Assembly (NCBI RefSeq): GCF_029852145.1 | Contig: NC_079974.1 | Span: forward strand, 6,075,501 to 6,139,500 | Direction of reading: 5' to 3' | From: Microplitis mediator | Lineage: Eukaryota; Arthropoda; Insecta; Hymenoptera; Braconidae | DNA: 64,000 nucleotides | In this document: positions 10,061-22,871 of the stretch, in pieces | How the letters are laid out: each line of letters opens with the position of its first letter | Numbering within the stretch: the stretch's first letter is position 1 | Notes under the pieces: generated by a model | Seen by the model: the letters and a program-made list of their open reading frames with translations, nothing else | Database searches by the model: none | Told to the model about the DNA's origin: nothing | Made by a program: the position numbers and the translations under genes

Positions 10061-12316
10061 TCACAATACACCGGAACACTTGTCAATGTTGTTGTTATTG
10101 TCATCAGTTATCGTGAACTTAACTTGATAATCTTTTTTCGTCTCGAATTTTGGTAATTCTTCGCGTGACTGTAACGTTGTCCTGATGAAGCCATTCCGTG
10201 AAGTTGAACTGCAAACTTTTGATGACGCCTCAGTAACTAACTTAATTGACCTTTCTACAGATTGGTTATGACAAGGATATCCCAAAATATTAAATTCCAA
10301 GCCGTTTTCGATGATCTCTCTCAAGTTATGCTCATTCAAATCTTTTATTAGAGGTGGTTCAGTAATTTCAATCTTCGCCTAATCAATCATATCCACATAA
10401 TCTTTTGCATTCATGTCCAAAGAAAGAACATTAAAAGAACGCACTTCCGTTGAAGAAATATTTTTTTGTCTTGTTTGCAAGATCAAATTTACAGCTTTTT
10501 CTCGAATTATTCGTCTCTCATCTCCCAACATAGCTAATAAAAGATTCTCAGAATGTGCGAAGTACGCATTTCGATGAATAACAATATCAATTTTTTTTTT
10601 TAATTGTTGTTCTAAGTATCTTGATCGATGAATTACGTCGAATAAATGTTTTGAACCATAAATACAGGAAGAATGTAGCTTGATTGAAAACCAAGTGGGC
10701 ACATATACTCTAATGATAAATGTAGCCAAAGATTTTAGATTTTTTGTTGGTTTTTCTTTCGAAACATATAGATGTAATATTCGATTTGCAGTAGTCAACC
10801 ATCTAGAGTGACACATATTTCCAGGATAACAACGAGATAAATCTGAAGATATTTTTCCGTTTGATAGTCCCACAGACATTTCATATAGGTATTTTTGATC
10901 TTTACTTATATCTTTAATGTCTAATGAAGGAAAATCAAATTCAATTCTTTCAAATTTAGTCACAGATTTTTTTTCACACGTTTTTAGTTCTTTACCTATA
11001 GGTCCAGTCCACTGATTAGGCCCTGATGTAACGCCATCTAGATGCAGAATAAGATGTCGAAGTGGCAGTTCATTAAAATGAAATTGACAAATAAACCAAT
11101 TAACCGGCCATCCCAAATCTCTTTCAATCTGAGCAATAATTCCATTTTTAGCACCAGTGTTCACATTTGCTCCATCACTTCCTACAGCTCGTAATTTCGA
11201 ATAATTTACATTTTGTTTCAAATAATTAACGATACTATTTTTAATGTCTTCTGCAGAGCCAGATAGAAGAGTTACATGACCAAAATAAGTAGAATGAGGC
11301 TCCGAAATTAATACTATTTGTTCTTCAAGCGATGCTTTTCTGTAAAATTTCATACCGATTTTTTCATTAATTATTGTGTTATCTTTACGACCATCGAAAT
11401 ATAAACCTGTTAAAGCTTCATGTTTTATCATTTTGTTTTGCAACACACTGCGACTTTTTTCACGTTCTCTTCTGATTTTACATTTATCGATAATTTTATT
11501 AGAATTATTTTTATCAATTATTTTGAAATCTTCAAGAAGCGAATTTGCCAAAATTGCGCCGTATCGATCAGAGATACCTGTTCGATCACAAGCTTTAGCA
11601 AAATTTGGCAATTCTAGTCTCATTTGTTTAGCACGTTTTTGATCCGTGAAAGATTCATCGGAAGAATCATCTACGTCGGTAGAAGAAATAGATAGTGAAT
11701 TTGATAAGGTACTAATTTGCCGAACACCTAATTGATTCGAATATTCAGTTGATGTAGAAGGGATCGAAATTATTTCAGTATCATCAGGATTACACTCATC
11801 CAGTTTTCTTTTTCTTGAAGATGACGGGAATATATCAATAAAATTTAATGCTCTAGCGCCTCTTTGGTCTTTTAAAAAGTTATATGTAGAATTGGGTAAT
11901 TTAATGTCACAAACGCATTTCACTAAAGACAAACATTTACACTTTGAAATATCAAGGAGATTTTTTTTTGCATGAAATAAATACTCACTCTTTTCATTTT
12001 CGTATCCAATAGTCTTACGGGATTTTAGAGGCTTTTTTATGTTTTTATATTTCTCGACAGAAACTTTCATTAATGACAAAATTCTCGGATCTGAAATAAT
12101 CGGTATTGGAACTCCCGCCCATATAACTTTCAAATATTCGAGAACGATTCTCAGAATTTCTCCAGTGTTTGGTTCTTTCGACGAAGAACAACGTAGATCG
12201 GATTGAATGCATAAAAAATGTTCAAAAAAATCTTCATAAGTTGGTAAACATGTGGGCTTAAATTTTTGAGGAACACCAAAAATGGGACAGACGGAGATCT
12301 TTGTTGTCTCTGACAT
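10061..12316 (-). pseudogene. Large transposase-like protein of unassigned family, single in-frame TAG
   Basis: A frame of about 750 codons from an ATG at 12316, interrupted only by a TAG at 10379-10381; the 92 residues after it continue in the same frame. Visible features are a Cys cluster KCKCLSLVKCVC (about residues 126-137), a Ser/Asp-rich linker (about 160-225), LYFDGRKD (about 305-312), GSDGANVNTG (about 379-388), a Cys/His-rich WFICQFHFNELPLRHL (about 407-422) and CHSRWLT (about 505). Spaced acidic residues followed by a Cys/His segment and a late SRW motif suggest an RNase H-like DDE transposase, distantly hAT-like; this is inference. The C-terminal extension (ILGYPCHNQSVERSIKL) looks like a normal part of the protein, so the TAG is probably a mutation. 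No terminal repeats were found around it. Confidence 0.6.
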
Positions 12317-14100
12317 AATTTAGCAAAATTTGAGTCAGAAATAAATTTTATTTGAACAGGAAATGTTGTTGTTCAGTAGGAGAAACACTTAAAATTACCA
12401 ATTGTAAAACTGTTGAACACAAAACTGAGAAGATTTTTTCAACACTCACTTGTAATGATATTATTACTCATTAGATAAAATTCACTAAAAAAAGTACAGA
12501 TAATAAAATTATAAATAATTTTTAATATTGGGAATTACATTTATCAGTATTTGAATTAAACCTAACTTTGAAAAAAAAAAATCAGACGCCATCTATGAAG
12601 AAAACAATAAATTACAAGAAACTCAATTTTCTTGCTATCAATAACTTGAGAACGGGTGGTAGTAAAAAATATCAAAATGGAGTTCCAGAATCTGTAGGGT
12701 GTCCCCTCGAAAGCTAATTGAAAGTCAGAAGTTGAAAAAATTTTTTCCCTATTATTTTTGTAATTTAAGTATAAAGTCAATAAATGAAAAGCATTTTCTT
12801 TTGAATTAAAATGAAAATAAAGTAAAAAAAAATCATATTCGACAATTGTTGTAATAATAATTAAATAAAGACATGCCAGGACTGGTTGGTGGTTGAGATG
12901 TTTGAAAAATACGCATATTTAAAAATAAAACAATATTTTTATTGGTCACAGCACAAAATATCACTGGGTTGCAAATTAAATAGTTTATTTAATTTATAAA
13001 TACTGTTAAATGTCTGAGCTCATGAATACGTGAATAATTGAATACAAATTATTGAGTTGAGCTCGAGTAAATAATGAATTAAAATTAATCAAGTTGAGTT
13101 TAATTGAACACTGAGTTGAATGCAAAAATGTCATGATAATAAGTAACATGATGTCAGAGGTTACTGAGCGAAGTGAATTATTGAACACGTAAGTACTATT
13201 ATTAATAGCACTGAATACATAAATAATTTTGTTATTGAGTTTTAATAGTAATGATCACATAATTGAATTGAATTTAATGAGCTCATGATAAATTACACTG
13301 ATTTTAATTTATCTGGTGAACACGTGGTAGCATGATAGCAGAGGCTACTGAGCGAAAAATAACTTTTAGTTTAATTAAAAAATTGAGCATAATATTAATC
13401 AAATAAATAACAAAACTGAGTCTTTTGGTTTGATGAACACTTGAATTAATTTATAAGGTAGAAATTAAGCACCTGTACGATTCTCCGTTGAAAATAACCT
13501 CCTCAGGAACAGGTTGTAGAACACTGGATTTCTTGATGTTATTTATTAATTATTTTATGAGCTCTGGAGCTCGCGATTATAAAAATAATTATATTTTTAT
13601 ATAAAGTTATGAACCCTTAATGTAGTTTCTTGATTACTTTTAATTAGTTACTCGAGATGAGCGCAATTTTAATAGATTATATAAAAAACGTGGTGTCACT
13701 TGAAATTATATAAACGAATAGATAATGGCGTCGGTCTTCTTGCCACGAGGCAGGAAAAATCGATGCGCATGCGTCGCACAGCGCAAGTCAAGTTTGAATA
13801 GATAGACACTAGGCCCCAGTAGGTGCTGCCTCTATTTGCCGGAAGTTCAACTACATTCAAATTTGAATGTAGTTGTGATTACGCAACAACAATTATTAGA
13901 TGTTTTCCACGATTTTGGGCAAAAAAAAAATTTTTTCGTTGGAACTACCCCGTTTGATTAATTATTTATTTTAAAATCGAGTGGGCCACCTCAAAATGTT
14001 AAGTAAAAATTTTTTTTTTTTCTTGAAAAATTTTTGTTTTTTATAAGATACAAATTCTACCCCCATGCTAAGAAAAAAAAAAAAGTTTTTTTTCAACCCA
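12317..14100. other. AT-rich non-coding stretch with degenerate repeats and one palindrome
   Basis: No supported gene. A phrase of the type ATGAT..CAGAGG.TACTGAGCGAA occurs twice (about 13,150 and 13,335), within loosely repeated TTGAATAC..GTGAATAATTG text (13,010-13,450). A perfect 28-bp palindrome, CAACTACATTCAAA followed by its complement, lies at 13,848-13,875. Confidence 0.5.
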
Positions 14101-14116
14101 CCTTACTCTACACAGT

Positions 14117-14823
14117 GTATTAGAGGCTAGACGAAATAGAAGTTTAGCATATAAACAATGTGCTTTATCGTGTGCAGATTTAATAAAACAGTGGTTAAAT
14201 AGACAGGCGCGTAAACAAGATTCTTCAATACCTACTCATCATACAGCTGAGGCTGCTAAAAACAACGATAGTACAATAACTTGTCCTTGGAAGTGTCAGG
14301 CGTGTAATGAACACGGTGCAAATATTGAGAGCTATACAGTTTATACCATACCACACGATTGGAGTATATTCAGCGGACAGAATCCCGAAAATTTAAACGA
14401 GGCCGATAGCCTTTGTTGTTAATACAGATGGCCACAATAAGCAAGGACAGCACTGGGTCGCCATGTACATCGATAGACATGGAAATGGATGGTACTTTGA
14501 CAGCTATGGATTACCACCACTCATTACTCAACACCTTAAACGCCTCAAACACAATTGCCGATGGATCAAATATAACGACAAGCAGTTGCAACAGGAAAAT
14601 TCTCAAGTATGCGGTCAATATTGTATCATGTTTTTTGCATTTTATGTCTACTGATCCTTCAATTGACAGGTTTATATCTATCTTTGACGAACGATGTGAC
14701 AGAAATGATGAAATTGTAAACGAATATTATAAATCATTTATGAATTTAAATCGAAACACATACTGTTATAATTTTGTACCCCGCGGCATAGCTGTTAATA
14801 ATAATATCCAATCATGTATTTAG
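14117..14823 (+). pseudogene. Adenain-like cysteine protease remnant, Polinton type
   Basis: The central frame (14403-14654) has the marks of an adenovirus-type/ULP1-like maturation protease. His is in GQHWVAM, the acidic residue in YFDSYGLPP, and the catalytic Cys region is ENSQVCGQYC. After FFAFYVY it hits a stop, and the following sequence (STDPSIDRFISIF to KSFMNLNRN) is read in another frame, so a frameshift lies near 14,650. Upstream, 14117-14402 is open in a third frame with a CPWKCQACNEHG zinc-binding-like segment. Whether that belongs to the same protein is unclear. Such proteases process capsid proteins in Polinton-like elements. The copy is 9 kb from the polymerase and may be a separate Polinton fragment. 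Confidence 0.65.
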
Positions 14824-17082
14824 ACATAAAGATAGCAATATAATATTTTTAAATATTCTATGTAATTTGGTAATCAATTATATAATAAAATAAAGACGTA
14901 TCTATAATGTACCTATGTGTTTTGGTAATCTATATAATATAAAATACAATACTATAAATAAAATAATATATATTGTCGTTTTTTCATGAACCCTTACTCA
15001 TTTATTTAAGTCATTTAAGTTATTTATAGTATTTTAATTATTTCTATTAATATTATTTAACGGTAAGGTAAGTGAGACGTACATATGTTAACATCTAATA
15101 CTTGACCACGTAAGCATTTTAACACAAAAACTAGACGCTAATTTCTGCGATATAACTTCGTTCTCTGCCTTTAGCCTCCAGTCTCAATACGAATAGGGCG
15201 CCAGGTAATTTTTATCACTGGAATCACCAAACCAGTAAATCATGAAATTTTCGATGATTTTTGATCTGTGGAATTATCACCAAAACCACGCATAAACAAA
15301 ACTAAAACTAAAACTTAACAAAATGCTCAGAACTTATTAGCAAAACAAAACGGAGACTGGAAAACTAAAAACAGAGTTACGGTATGCCATGGTGTCGTTC
15401 AGTGTGTAGGTTTATGGAGAGAGGGAGTGGTCCGGGTTACATCATTCCCAAAGTCATGTAGATTCATTTTGAATTTGCAACTTTTATTTAACAACAATAA
15501 TCTCAAAACTCTATTTAACAATAAATAAAATACGGTAGTTCAGTACAAATAATGTTTTGTCTCTATAACGAATGCTGAATATAATAAAATTAATTTTAAC
15601 GGAAGGTGAATTGACATCTCAATGATACGTATCGATATTTTATAAATAAATCAATTAATTAATTAGAACTAAATGATAATTAGATAATATTTGGTAAACT
15701 AGAACGATAATTACAAATTCGATACTCTAGAACATTCTCTTTAGCAAAATCGTAAAACTAACGTGCATGGGTCTCATTTCGATGTTAATTAGACACTAAT
15801 TGGTTTAACAATCAAACATATTTCTTATAATTCTTTTATAAAATAATATTAACAATGGAACATGATCGTGACTCTAAAAATGTAACATTATTCTCATAAT
15901 TCTCTCAGATATTGAATCTCTTTTTAATTAAAACAGGAGCATAATACCTCAAGACTTTTGACTCGAACTCGATTAATTATTTATAATAATTATTTCATAC
16001 CTGATGTCTGGTGAATAAATATCAAGTAACGTCTTACACTGTTTTTAAATAATACTTCTGTAGCAATAATCTTAATCTGTATCTTTCCGCAATGCCTTGA
16101 ACTGTAGCGCCATTACTGCACACGTCTACTCGCTTCAAGCGACTAGAGTCGAATACTCACGTCCGTACTCCTCGAAGGTCTCCCTTCGACTCGTCTTTCT
16201 CAATTCTCAATTCTAAAACCCCAAACTCAATCCTATCGTTATCAATAACTGACCTCTATATTCTAAATTCTTAAATCCAACTCAATCTTTACTATAACGG
16301 TAACTGGAGGTTCAAGTCCTCACCAAACGTACTCACTAAACCCATTCTGAGTATGGATATCCTTGGCAGTTGCTCTCCTGGAACAGACTTCAGCTGGGAT
16401 CATAAAACTTATAAACTAAGTGACCTATGACTTCCTCAGCGGTACAAGTGGTCATGACTTGTCCTCTGAGGCCTGTCAGACTAATAATTTAAAAATGACC
16501 AAACGGCTTCCACAACAGCAACGGTCACAAAATTACTGTTGAGGCCTGCCAAACCAAAACTCCAAAACTGATCTCATTCTGCATCCGTCAAATTCCTTAT
16601 ATACTGGAGCACTAGCATCTCAGCTAGACCTCTGCAATCAACCAAGAAGTCTGAGAGGGATAGAACTAGGTTCTATCATCAAATGATACCGGGTGACTAA
16701 TTTAGGTCCCGCTCCACGGTAACACTGACTCGTCCACATACTCAAAATACTAAAAATCAAAAACTCAAACAATCATTTTCCCAAACTTTAATCTCAAACC
16801 ATATCCCATACTAATTTTCATAATTTTGATTATAATTCTTATTTTCTTTATCCAAAAATCCATAACTGTCGCCAGACGTTACTCCATATTTAATTCTTAA
16901 ACTGTAACTTAATCAAAAATCTGTATAAAAATCGTAAATTACTGTAAGCTAAATTATAAGTCTTGAGTTACCATGCTCGTAAATACAATAAAATTCGTTG
17001 GTGTTTGTGACGTTCACTTTGATTTGACCCCCATACGAAAAATAACGTCACAGCATATATATTTATATGTAAATATATATAT
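14824..17082. other. Non-coding stretch, no recognisable gene
   Basis: AT-rich flanks surround a more balanced section (15,100-16,750) with no open frame of note on either strand. A short TATATA-rich stretch (17,050-17,082) is the target of the LTR that follows. I see nothing I can assign. Confidence 0.4.
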
Positions 17083-18168
17083 TGTAACATGAGAAAAATT
17101 CGTCATCGACCCGTGGTTTTAAATTATTTGAAATAATAAAAAATTATCCGGTGAGCGAAGTCTAGTGACATCTAGAATCGAAAATTTCGACTTCGACCGA
17201 GCAAGCGATCCAACGCATGGATTGTCAGGAGAGATTCGGGATAGACTCCGAACTGAACGGCCACGTTTATTTTTATTTGGACAATTCGACTCGACTAAAC
17301 GAACAATTTTGATTCCGACGTATGATCGATTTGCATTACTACATTTAATATCAATCCGAGTTTGATCAACGAACAATTAATTACGACAAGTAATTTCGAC
17401 TGGCAATAACCGCTCAAGTGAACAAGTAGTGAACAAGCCGAAGCATCGGCGCGAATCTGAACAAAGTGTACGAGTGCAATATTTAATAAATAAGTGCATT
17501 GCGTGCGTAATAATAATTAATTAAATAAATAATTACGGGTAAAAATTATACGATCGTGCAATTTAACGTGTTACCGAAATAAAATATTATTTTATATTTT
17601 ATTTTATTCCTTCGAGCAATTCTGAGAACTACGGATTATCCGTGTCTCATTCGCAACAGCAGTCTTGTCACCTCGCCGTTCAAGAATACTCTGACGTCAC
17701 TCGTCAAGTATTTCTTTGATACTTCCGCTGTATGTGTGTCTCCGGACAATAAAATTATATTATTTTAATTTCGTAAACCGACTGTGTTTCTCCGAGCAAT
17801 GAACTAATTGTGTTTTCAGTCAACCACGATTTTTTTTTGATAATTTTGTTTATATCGAGTCAAGCCGACAACGGCATTAATATTTTTTTGTAACCGATAC
17901 TTTATTTGTGATACCGATCAATTTATTATTCTGTGTTCAATATACGATTAATTATTTTTGTTTAATTCTGATCCATTATTTATCGTAATCTTAAGTGCCT
18001 GACCTTTCCCCGATCCGCCACCCTGAGCCGATTTTGATAATTGTTTTTTTTTTGGTGATTATAAAATCACCTGGCGCCCAACTAATAATTTTGAACAAGG
18101 TTGCCAAAAATCGTAAGTGTATTCGGACTTCACTCCGGTAGATCCCCGGTGGTGAAAAACCCGTTACA
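17083..18168. mobile_element. Probable solo LTR (TGTAAC...GTTACA) with ATAT target duplication
   Basis: The segment starts TGTAACATGAG and ends ACCCGTTACA, a short inverted terminal repeat as in gypsy-group LTRs. It is flanked on both sides by ATAT within an AT run, matching the 4-bp AT-rich target duplications of errantiviruses. An AATAAA at about 17,580 would serve as a plus-strand polyadenylation signal. No coding region of the same element abuts it. An internal TGGCGCCCAAC at about 18,073 resembles a primer-binding site, so the LTR end could instead lie near 18,070. The last 181 bases are included in the 387-bp duplication around the LINE. Confidence 0.5.
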
Positions 18169-18374
18169 ATATATATATATTTACACTCTTCTGTACTGTC
18201 CGCAACGACCGGCGGACTCGAGGGTGTCCCCACCATGCTCTGCGCTCTACCACCACTTTGTGGTGGGGGGCGCTATAGTTGCACCATACTACTGTTATGT
18301 AATGAACTGATTGGTAGCAACACATACAGATGGTATCTATAATTTGCGATTTTTGAGATAATGATTGGGTGGAG
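17988..18374. repeat. 387-bp direct repeat, left copy (target duplication of the LINE)
   Basis: Identical in length to 22872-23258, with about five differences by eye. The copies abut the two ends of the LINE exactly: the right copy starts where the LINE's TTATTATTAT tail ends, and the left copy ends where the LINE 5' sequence starts. The simplest reading is an unusually long target-site duplication. Confidence 0.85.
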
Positions 18375-18958
18375 AGAGGGCGCCACTGCGACACTGTCAA
18401 CATCGTACTCGTTACTAAATAAGTTTTAAAATTATTTAAGTATTCCAAAACAAAGTGATTCAATAAAAAAATATAAAAAATTTAAAACCAGTGCATAAAC
18501 TACTTCGAACAATATATAAAACATAGTGCAACAACAACAAACTTTATTAAAAAGTGTATTAAATCGTTCCGTCAAATGACACTAGAAATTCGCTATGATA
18601 CCAAGAACATATCATTATTCAAGTGCAAAATATTAGTGTAGCATGTGTACGACAAAACTGGAACCTGAATTACATTAAAACATTGCGTAAACCAAAAGCA
18701 TCAGAAACTTTAACCTCAAAAGTGCTAAGTAATCATAATAATATCTCCGTTTCTAAATCATCGATCAAAGCATCTATCAGCGCCATCTATTACGATCCAC
18801 CAGAACTTTCTTGCCGGGTCCTAGTCCGACGCACACTCTGATATCTCGCATCATTTAGGGCATCGCTTAATACGCTTAGACAACTCAATCACCACTAAGC
18901 CAAGAAGTGCTTACCTGTTCCCATAGAGGGCGCTAAGCTAAGCGAATTATAACCAAAT

Positions 18959-19760
18959 ATGGATGAAATAAAAAATATGCTTATTAGCATGCAGCAAGAT
19001 ATAAAGCGGCAAAAGCAAGACATGCTAGAGATGAAAGAAGATATTAAAGGCACAATAATCAACAGCCTCAACGAGACGTTTAACAACTTAGAACTGAAAA
19101 ATGAGCTTTTGGAGAAAAAAATAGAAGAACAATCAAATAAAATTAATAACCTAGAAAGAAAGTGCAGGCGCAAAAATCTGATCTTTTTTGGCGTAGAAGA
19201 GACAAAAAAGTCGTACGATGAACTGGAAAAAATGGTAATAAATATAATAAATACATACATAAAAATTTCATGCGACACTTACAATATAGAAGCTGTTAGA
19301 AGGTTGGGGAAAAAAGGACGAAAAAGTTCGACCAATAGTAATAACATTCAACACTTTAGGTTTTAAATTAAAAATACAAAAAAATAAACATAACCTTCAA
19401 AATACTTCCTATTACTCAAAAGAAGACTACCCAATCGAAGTTTTAATTAAGCGCAAAGAGCTACAAATCCAACTATAGAAAGGAAAAGATGCAGGAAACA
19501 CCGCTTTTATAAAATACGATAAAATTATTATACTGAGCAACAAAAAATCCCCACAGAAACAGTCAAGCAAAAGAAACCTATCAGTGTCCCCGGAGATCGT
19601 CCATCCTAAAAACCAAAATGTTCAACAAAATAATAAACAACCACCTAAGAAAAATAAAGGGGACATGAAGAACTATATAATACAAAAGCCTAAACTAATT
19701 CTCGCTCAGCCAGTATCAACTCAACGCCAATCGAAGACATCAGACCACAGCACAGCATAG
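18959..19760 (+). pseudogene. LINE ORF1: coiled-coil, L1-ORF1p-like RNA-binding protein
   Basis: Starts at ATG 18959 (MDEIKNMLISMQQDIKRQ). Residues 1-70 form a Lys/Glu-rich coiled coil. They are followed by CRRKNLIFFGVEE, then IEAVRRLGKKG and a basic C-terminal half, the order seen in L1 ORF1-type proteins that bind element RNA. Near 19,316 one extra base shifts the frame: the continuation (KVRPIVITFNTLGFKLKIQK) is read one base on. A TAG at 19,476-19,478 is a further break. The shifted frame ends at a TAG at 19,758-19,760, directly followed in the same frame by ORF2. The copy is inactive unless there is recoding. Confidence 0.75.
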
Positions 19761-22676
19761 CAATCAAAATCGGACCCTCTTCCAACCCCTAATCTCCCAG
19801 TACGGCCGGTCACCGCGGGAGAGTTCGACCAAAACCCCCCAATAACAATTATCAAAACGAAAAAGACCGTCTACATTTGCACCCTCAACGTAAGATCATT
19901 ATCTTCTAATCAAAAATATATTGAGCTCAAAGCCGCACTAGACAATATTAAGCATGATATAATAGGTTTGAGCGAAGTTCGCCGCCTAGGAGAAAAAACA
20001 TTCGAAGACGACGAATACATCTTTTACCACATTGGCCAAACAAAAGGACTATATGGAGTAGGTTTTCTAGTAAGGAAGAAACACAAAGATAACATCATAA
20101 AATTTACTGGAATATCTGAAAGAGTGTGCGTACTGGAAATCAAAATGGAAAACCTGTGTTTTGCAGTAATTCAAGCGCACTCTCCCACTGAAAATTCATC
20201 ACAGGAAGAAATAGACAGTTTTTACGAGGACCTAGCGAAAGCCCATGATTCCACATCTACTGGGTACGTTTTCTCTATAGGCGATTTTAATGCTCAAATC
20301 GGAATTCCAAAAAAGTACGAACGTTCCGCCACAGGAGAGTATGGTTACGGCATCAGAAGCGGTCGAGGCACGAGACTAATTCAATACGCGCAAGAGTACA
20401 ACCTAAAAATTATAAATACAATGTTTAAACTAAAACCAAAAAGCCGCTGGACATGGATCTCTCTAGATAAAAACACAAGAAATGAAATCGATTATATCAT
20501 GACCACGAAGCACCACATGATCTCTAAATATGAAGTACTACCATCTTTCTCCTTTGGGTCGGACCACAGACTAATAAGAGCAACAATACATCTAAACTCA
20601 ACAAAGAAAAGTAGGCGCAATTTCTCTAACACATCCACTAAGTTAAAAACTCTAGCGGAGCAGGAAATGTACCTGACAAACCTCTACAGCTTTATACCAG
20701 AACTTATAGAGAATCAAAACAACTACAATGTGGAGGAATACTACCAAAAAATCATGCACTACATCAAGATAAGTCTAAAAAGCATTAAAGGAACTCATAA
20801 GAACAAAATCCTATCCACGAAAGCGCTAGAACTCATGAAAGAAAGAAGCGAACTACAAAATAAGCCAAAATTAAGCGTAACTGACAAAGAAAAACCAAAA
20901 TCTTTGTATAAACTTACCAATAAAGAAATAAAAAGGTGCTATGTTACCTACAGAACAACAACTATACTAAGACACCTCGATAATACTAGATCTGCCAAAA
21001 AAGCTTACAAAGAGTTAAATCAAGCCAAAACATGGGTTCCTTTTCTCAAGTCTGGCAACAACAAATGCAAATCTCGCACAGAAATCATAAATGCTGCTAC
21101 TAACTTCTACGCTAATCTATATCGACAATCAGACACACAAAGTCAAAACATGGTTTCCTATAGCTACACAGATATCTCTCCAACACACCAGTTTACAGAA
21201 AATGAAATATGGTAACAAATAATGAGACTTAAACCAGAAAAAAGCCCTGGACCTGATGGAATCACCAACGAATGTATCAAGGTTGCGAAGACTCTACTAC
21301 TGACACCAATCAATATCCTATGGAACAAAATACTTGATGAAGAAGCGGTGCCACATCAATGGATGACATCGGAAATTATACTACTATATAAAAAAGGTGA
21401 CCCAGCTGATATAGGCAATTACCGCCCTATAAGCCTAATGCCTTGCTTTTATAAACTTTTTGCCTCCTGTCTACTTGAAAGGATAGCCCCAGTCATCGAT
21501 GCTCACCAACCGATCGAACAAGCTGGTTTCAGAAGCGGTTTCAGTACGATGGATCATATCCAAGTGGTTGACCAGGTGATAGAAAAATATTTAGAATTTA
21601 ATAAACCCCTGTATTTAGCTTTCATCGACTACAAAAAAGCTTTTGATTCAATTTCACACGAGTGCATCTGGGGATCGCTGAAAGCACTAAGCACAAATGA
21701 AAAGTATATCAATATCCTAAAAAATATTTACTCTAACAGCACAAGTAGAGTCAAACTGGATAGAGTAGGCGAAGTAATCAACATAAAGAGAGGTGTCCGG
21801 CAAGGAGACCCGATCTCACCAAAATTATTCATAGCCGTTTTACAACACGCAATGGGAGAGCTGCCATGGTCCAATCAAGGTATTAATATAAATAGGAATC
21901 TTTTAAGTCATCTAAGATTTGCCGATGACATAATTTTACTTTCGGAAACCCCTCACCAATTAAACACAATGGTAAATGAATTAAACCAGGCTAGTATAAA
22001 AACTGGTTTGGAAATGAATCTGGACAAAACTAAAATTATGTCTAACCGCAGTGCAACGCCGATCTTAACAAATAACACACCTTTCGAGTTTGTCAATAAC
22101 TACATTTACTTAGGAAAACAAATCTCTTTTAGTAAGGAAAGAAACACTGAGGAACTTAACCGAAAAGTGACGATTACCTGGAACAAGTTCTGGCACCATA
22201 AGGAAATATTAAAATCGCAACTTCCGCTACCGACCAAGAAAATAGTCATGGATACAGGACTTCTACCGTGCCTCACCTATGGATGCCAAACTTGGACCTT
22301 CGATCTCAAAACCAGGAACAAAATTCAGACTACCCAGAGAAGAATGGAAAGAAGTTGCCTAGGTATAAAACTGAAGGATAAGGTAAAGAACGTTGACATT
22401 CGAAAGAAGACAAAAGTATGTGATGCCCTAACTTTTGCAATGAAGGCTAAATGGACGTGGGCGGGTCACGTGGCCCGTTACAAGGACGACAGATGGACTC
22501 TACGGTCAGTAAAGTGGTCTGGGCCAAAAGGCACCAGATCAAGAGGTAGACCAAGGGCCAGATGGGCAGACGAAATTGCAGCGTGCGCGGGCGGAAGTTG
22601 GCTGGACAGAGCTAATGATAGAGAAAGATGGCATTCCTTGGGGGAGGCTTTTACCCGAACGGGGTCCATGCATTGA
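19761..22676 (+). pseudogene. LINE ORF2: AP endonuclease plus reverse transcriptase
   Basis: The frame opens right after the ORF1 stop. The endonuclease/exonuclease/phosphatase domain begins near 19,870 (VYICTLNVRSL), with IIGLSEVR, SIGDFNAQIG, EIDYIMT and a final GSDHRLI, the standard catalytic series of AP-type LINE endonucleases. A TAA at 21,213-21,215 interrupts the frame; it resumes at once with KPEKSPGPDGITNE. The reverse transcriptase shows YRPISLM, AGFRSGFSTMDHI, AFIDYKKAFDS, RGVRQGDPISP and the catalytic FADDIILL. The C-terminus (WAGHVAR, RWADEIAA, GSWLDRANDRERW) is typical of the RTE group. The protein nicks target DNA and primes reverse transcription there. The single stop shows decay is recent. 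Confidence 0.85.
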
Positions 22677-22871
22677 TTAATTAAGTACTTGAAATTGAAG
22701 CAAACAATAATGAAATTAATAACAAAATAGAATTTATAATTAGAAATCAAATTCATCTAGCAATAAGTGAATTAAATGTAATTGAACTTTTGTAGGTTAT
22801 TAAGTTACCAATTGTTACAGTTTGTTATGTACTATGCATGGAATTAATTTAAATAAAGCTTTATTATTATT

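Larger units (their letters stand above)
18375..22871 (+). mobile_element. Near full-length RTE-type non-LTR retrotransposon
   Basis: A 4.5-kb LINE with an ORF1-like coiled-coil protein, an ORF2 with AP-type endonuclease then reverse transcriptase, a short 3' UTR, an AATAAAGC signal (about 22,852) and a TTATTATTAT tail. Long direct copies of the target flank it. One frameshift and two nonsense codons interrupt the ORFs, and a TAG separates them. Confidence 0.85.

Noticed and set aside
18073..18083. TGGCGCCCAAC as a primer-binding site of a plus-strand element
   Set aside because: No plus-strand gag or pol follows; the sequence lies inside a segment better bounded as a solo LTR. The alternative LTR end is noted under that feature.
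17991..18310. Small ORFs repeated identically at 17,991-18,310 and 22,875-23,194
   Set aside because: They lie within the 387-bp duplicated target segment and overlap on both strands; the identity comes from the duplication, not from protein conservation.
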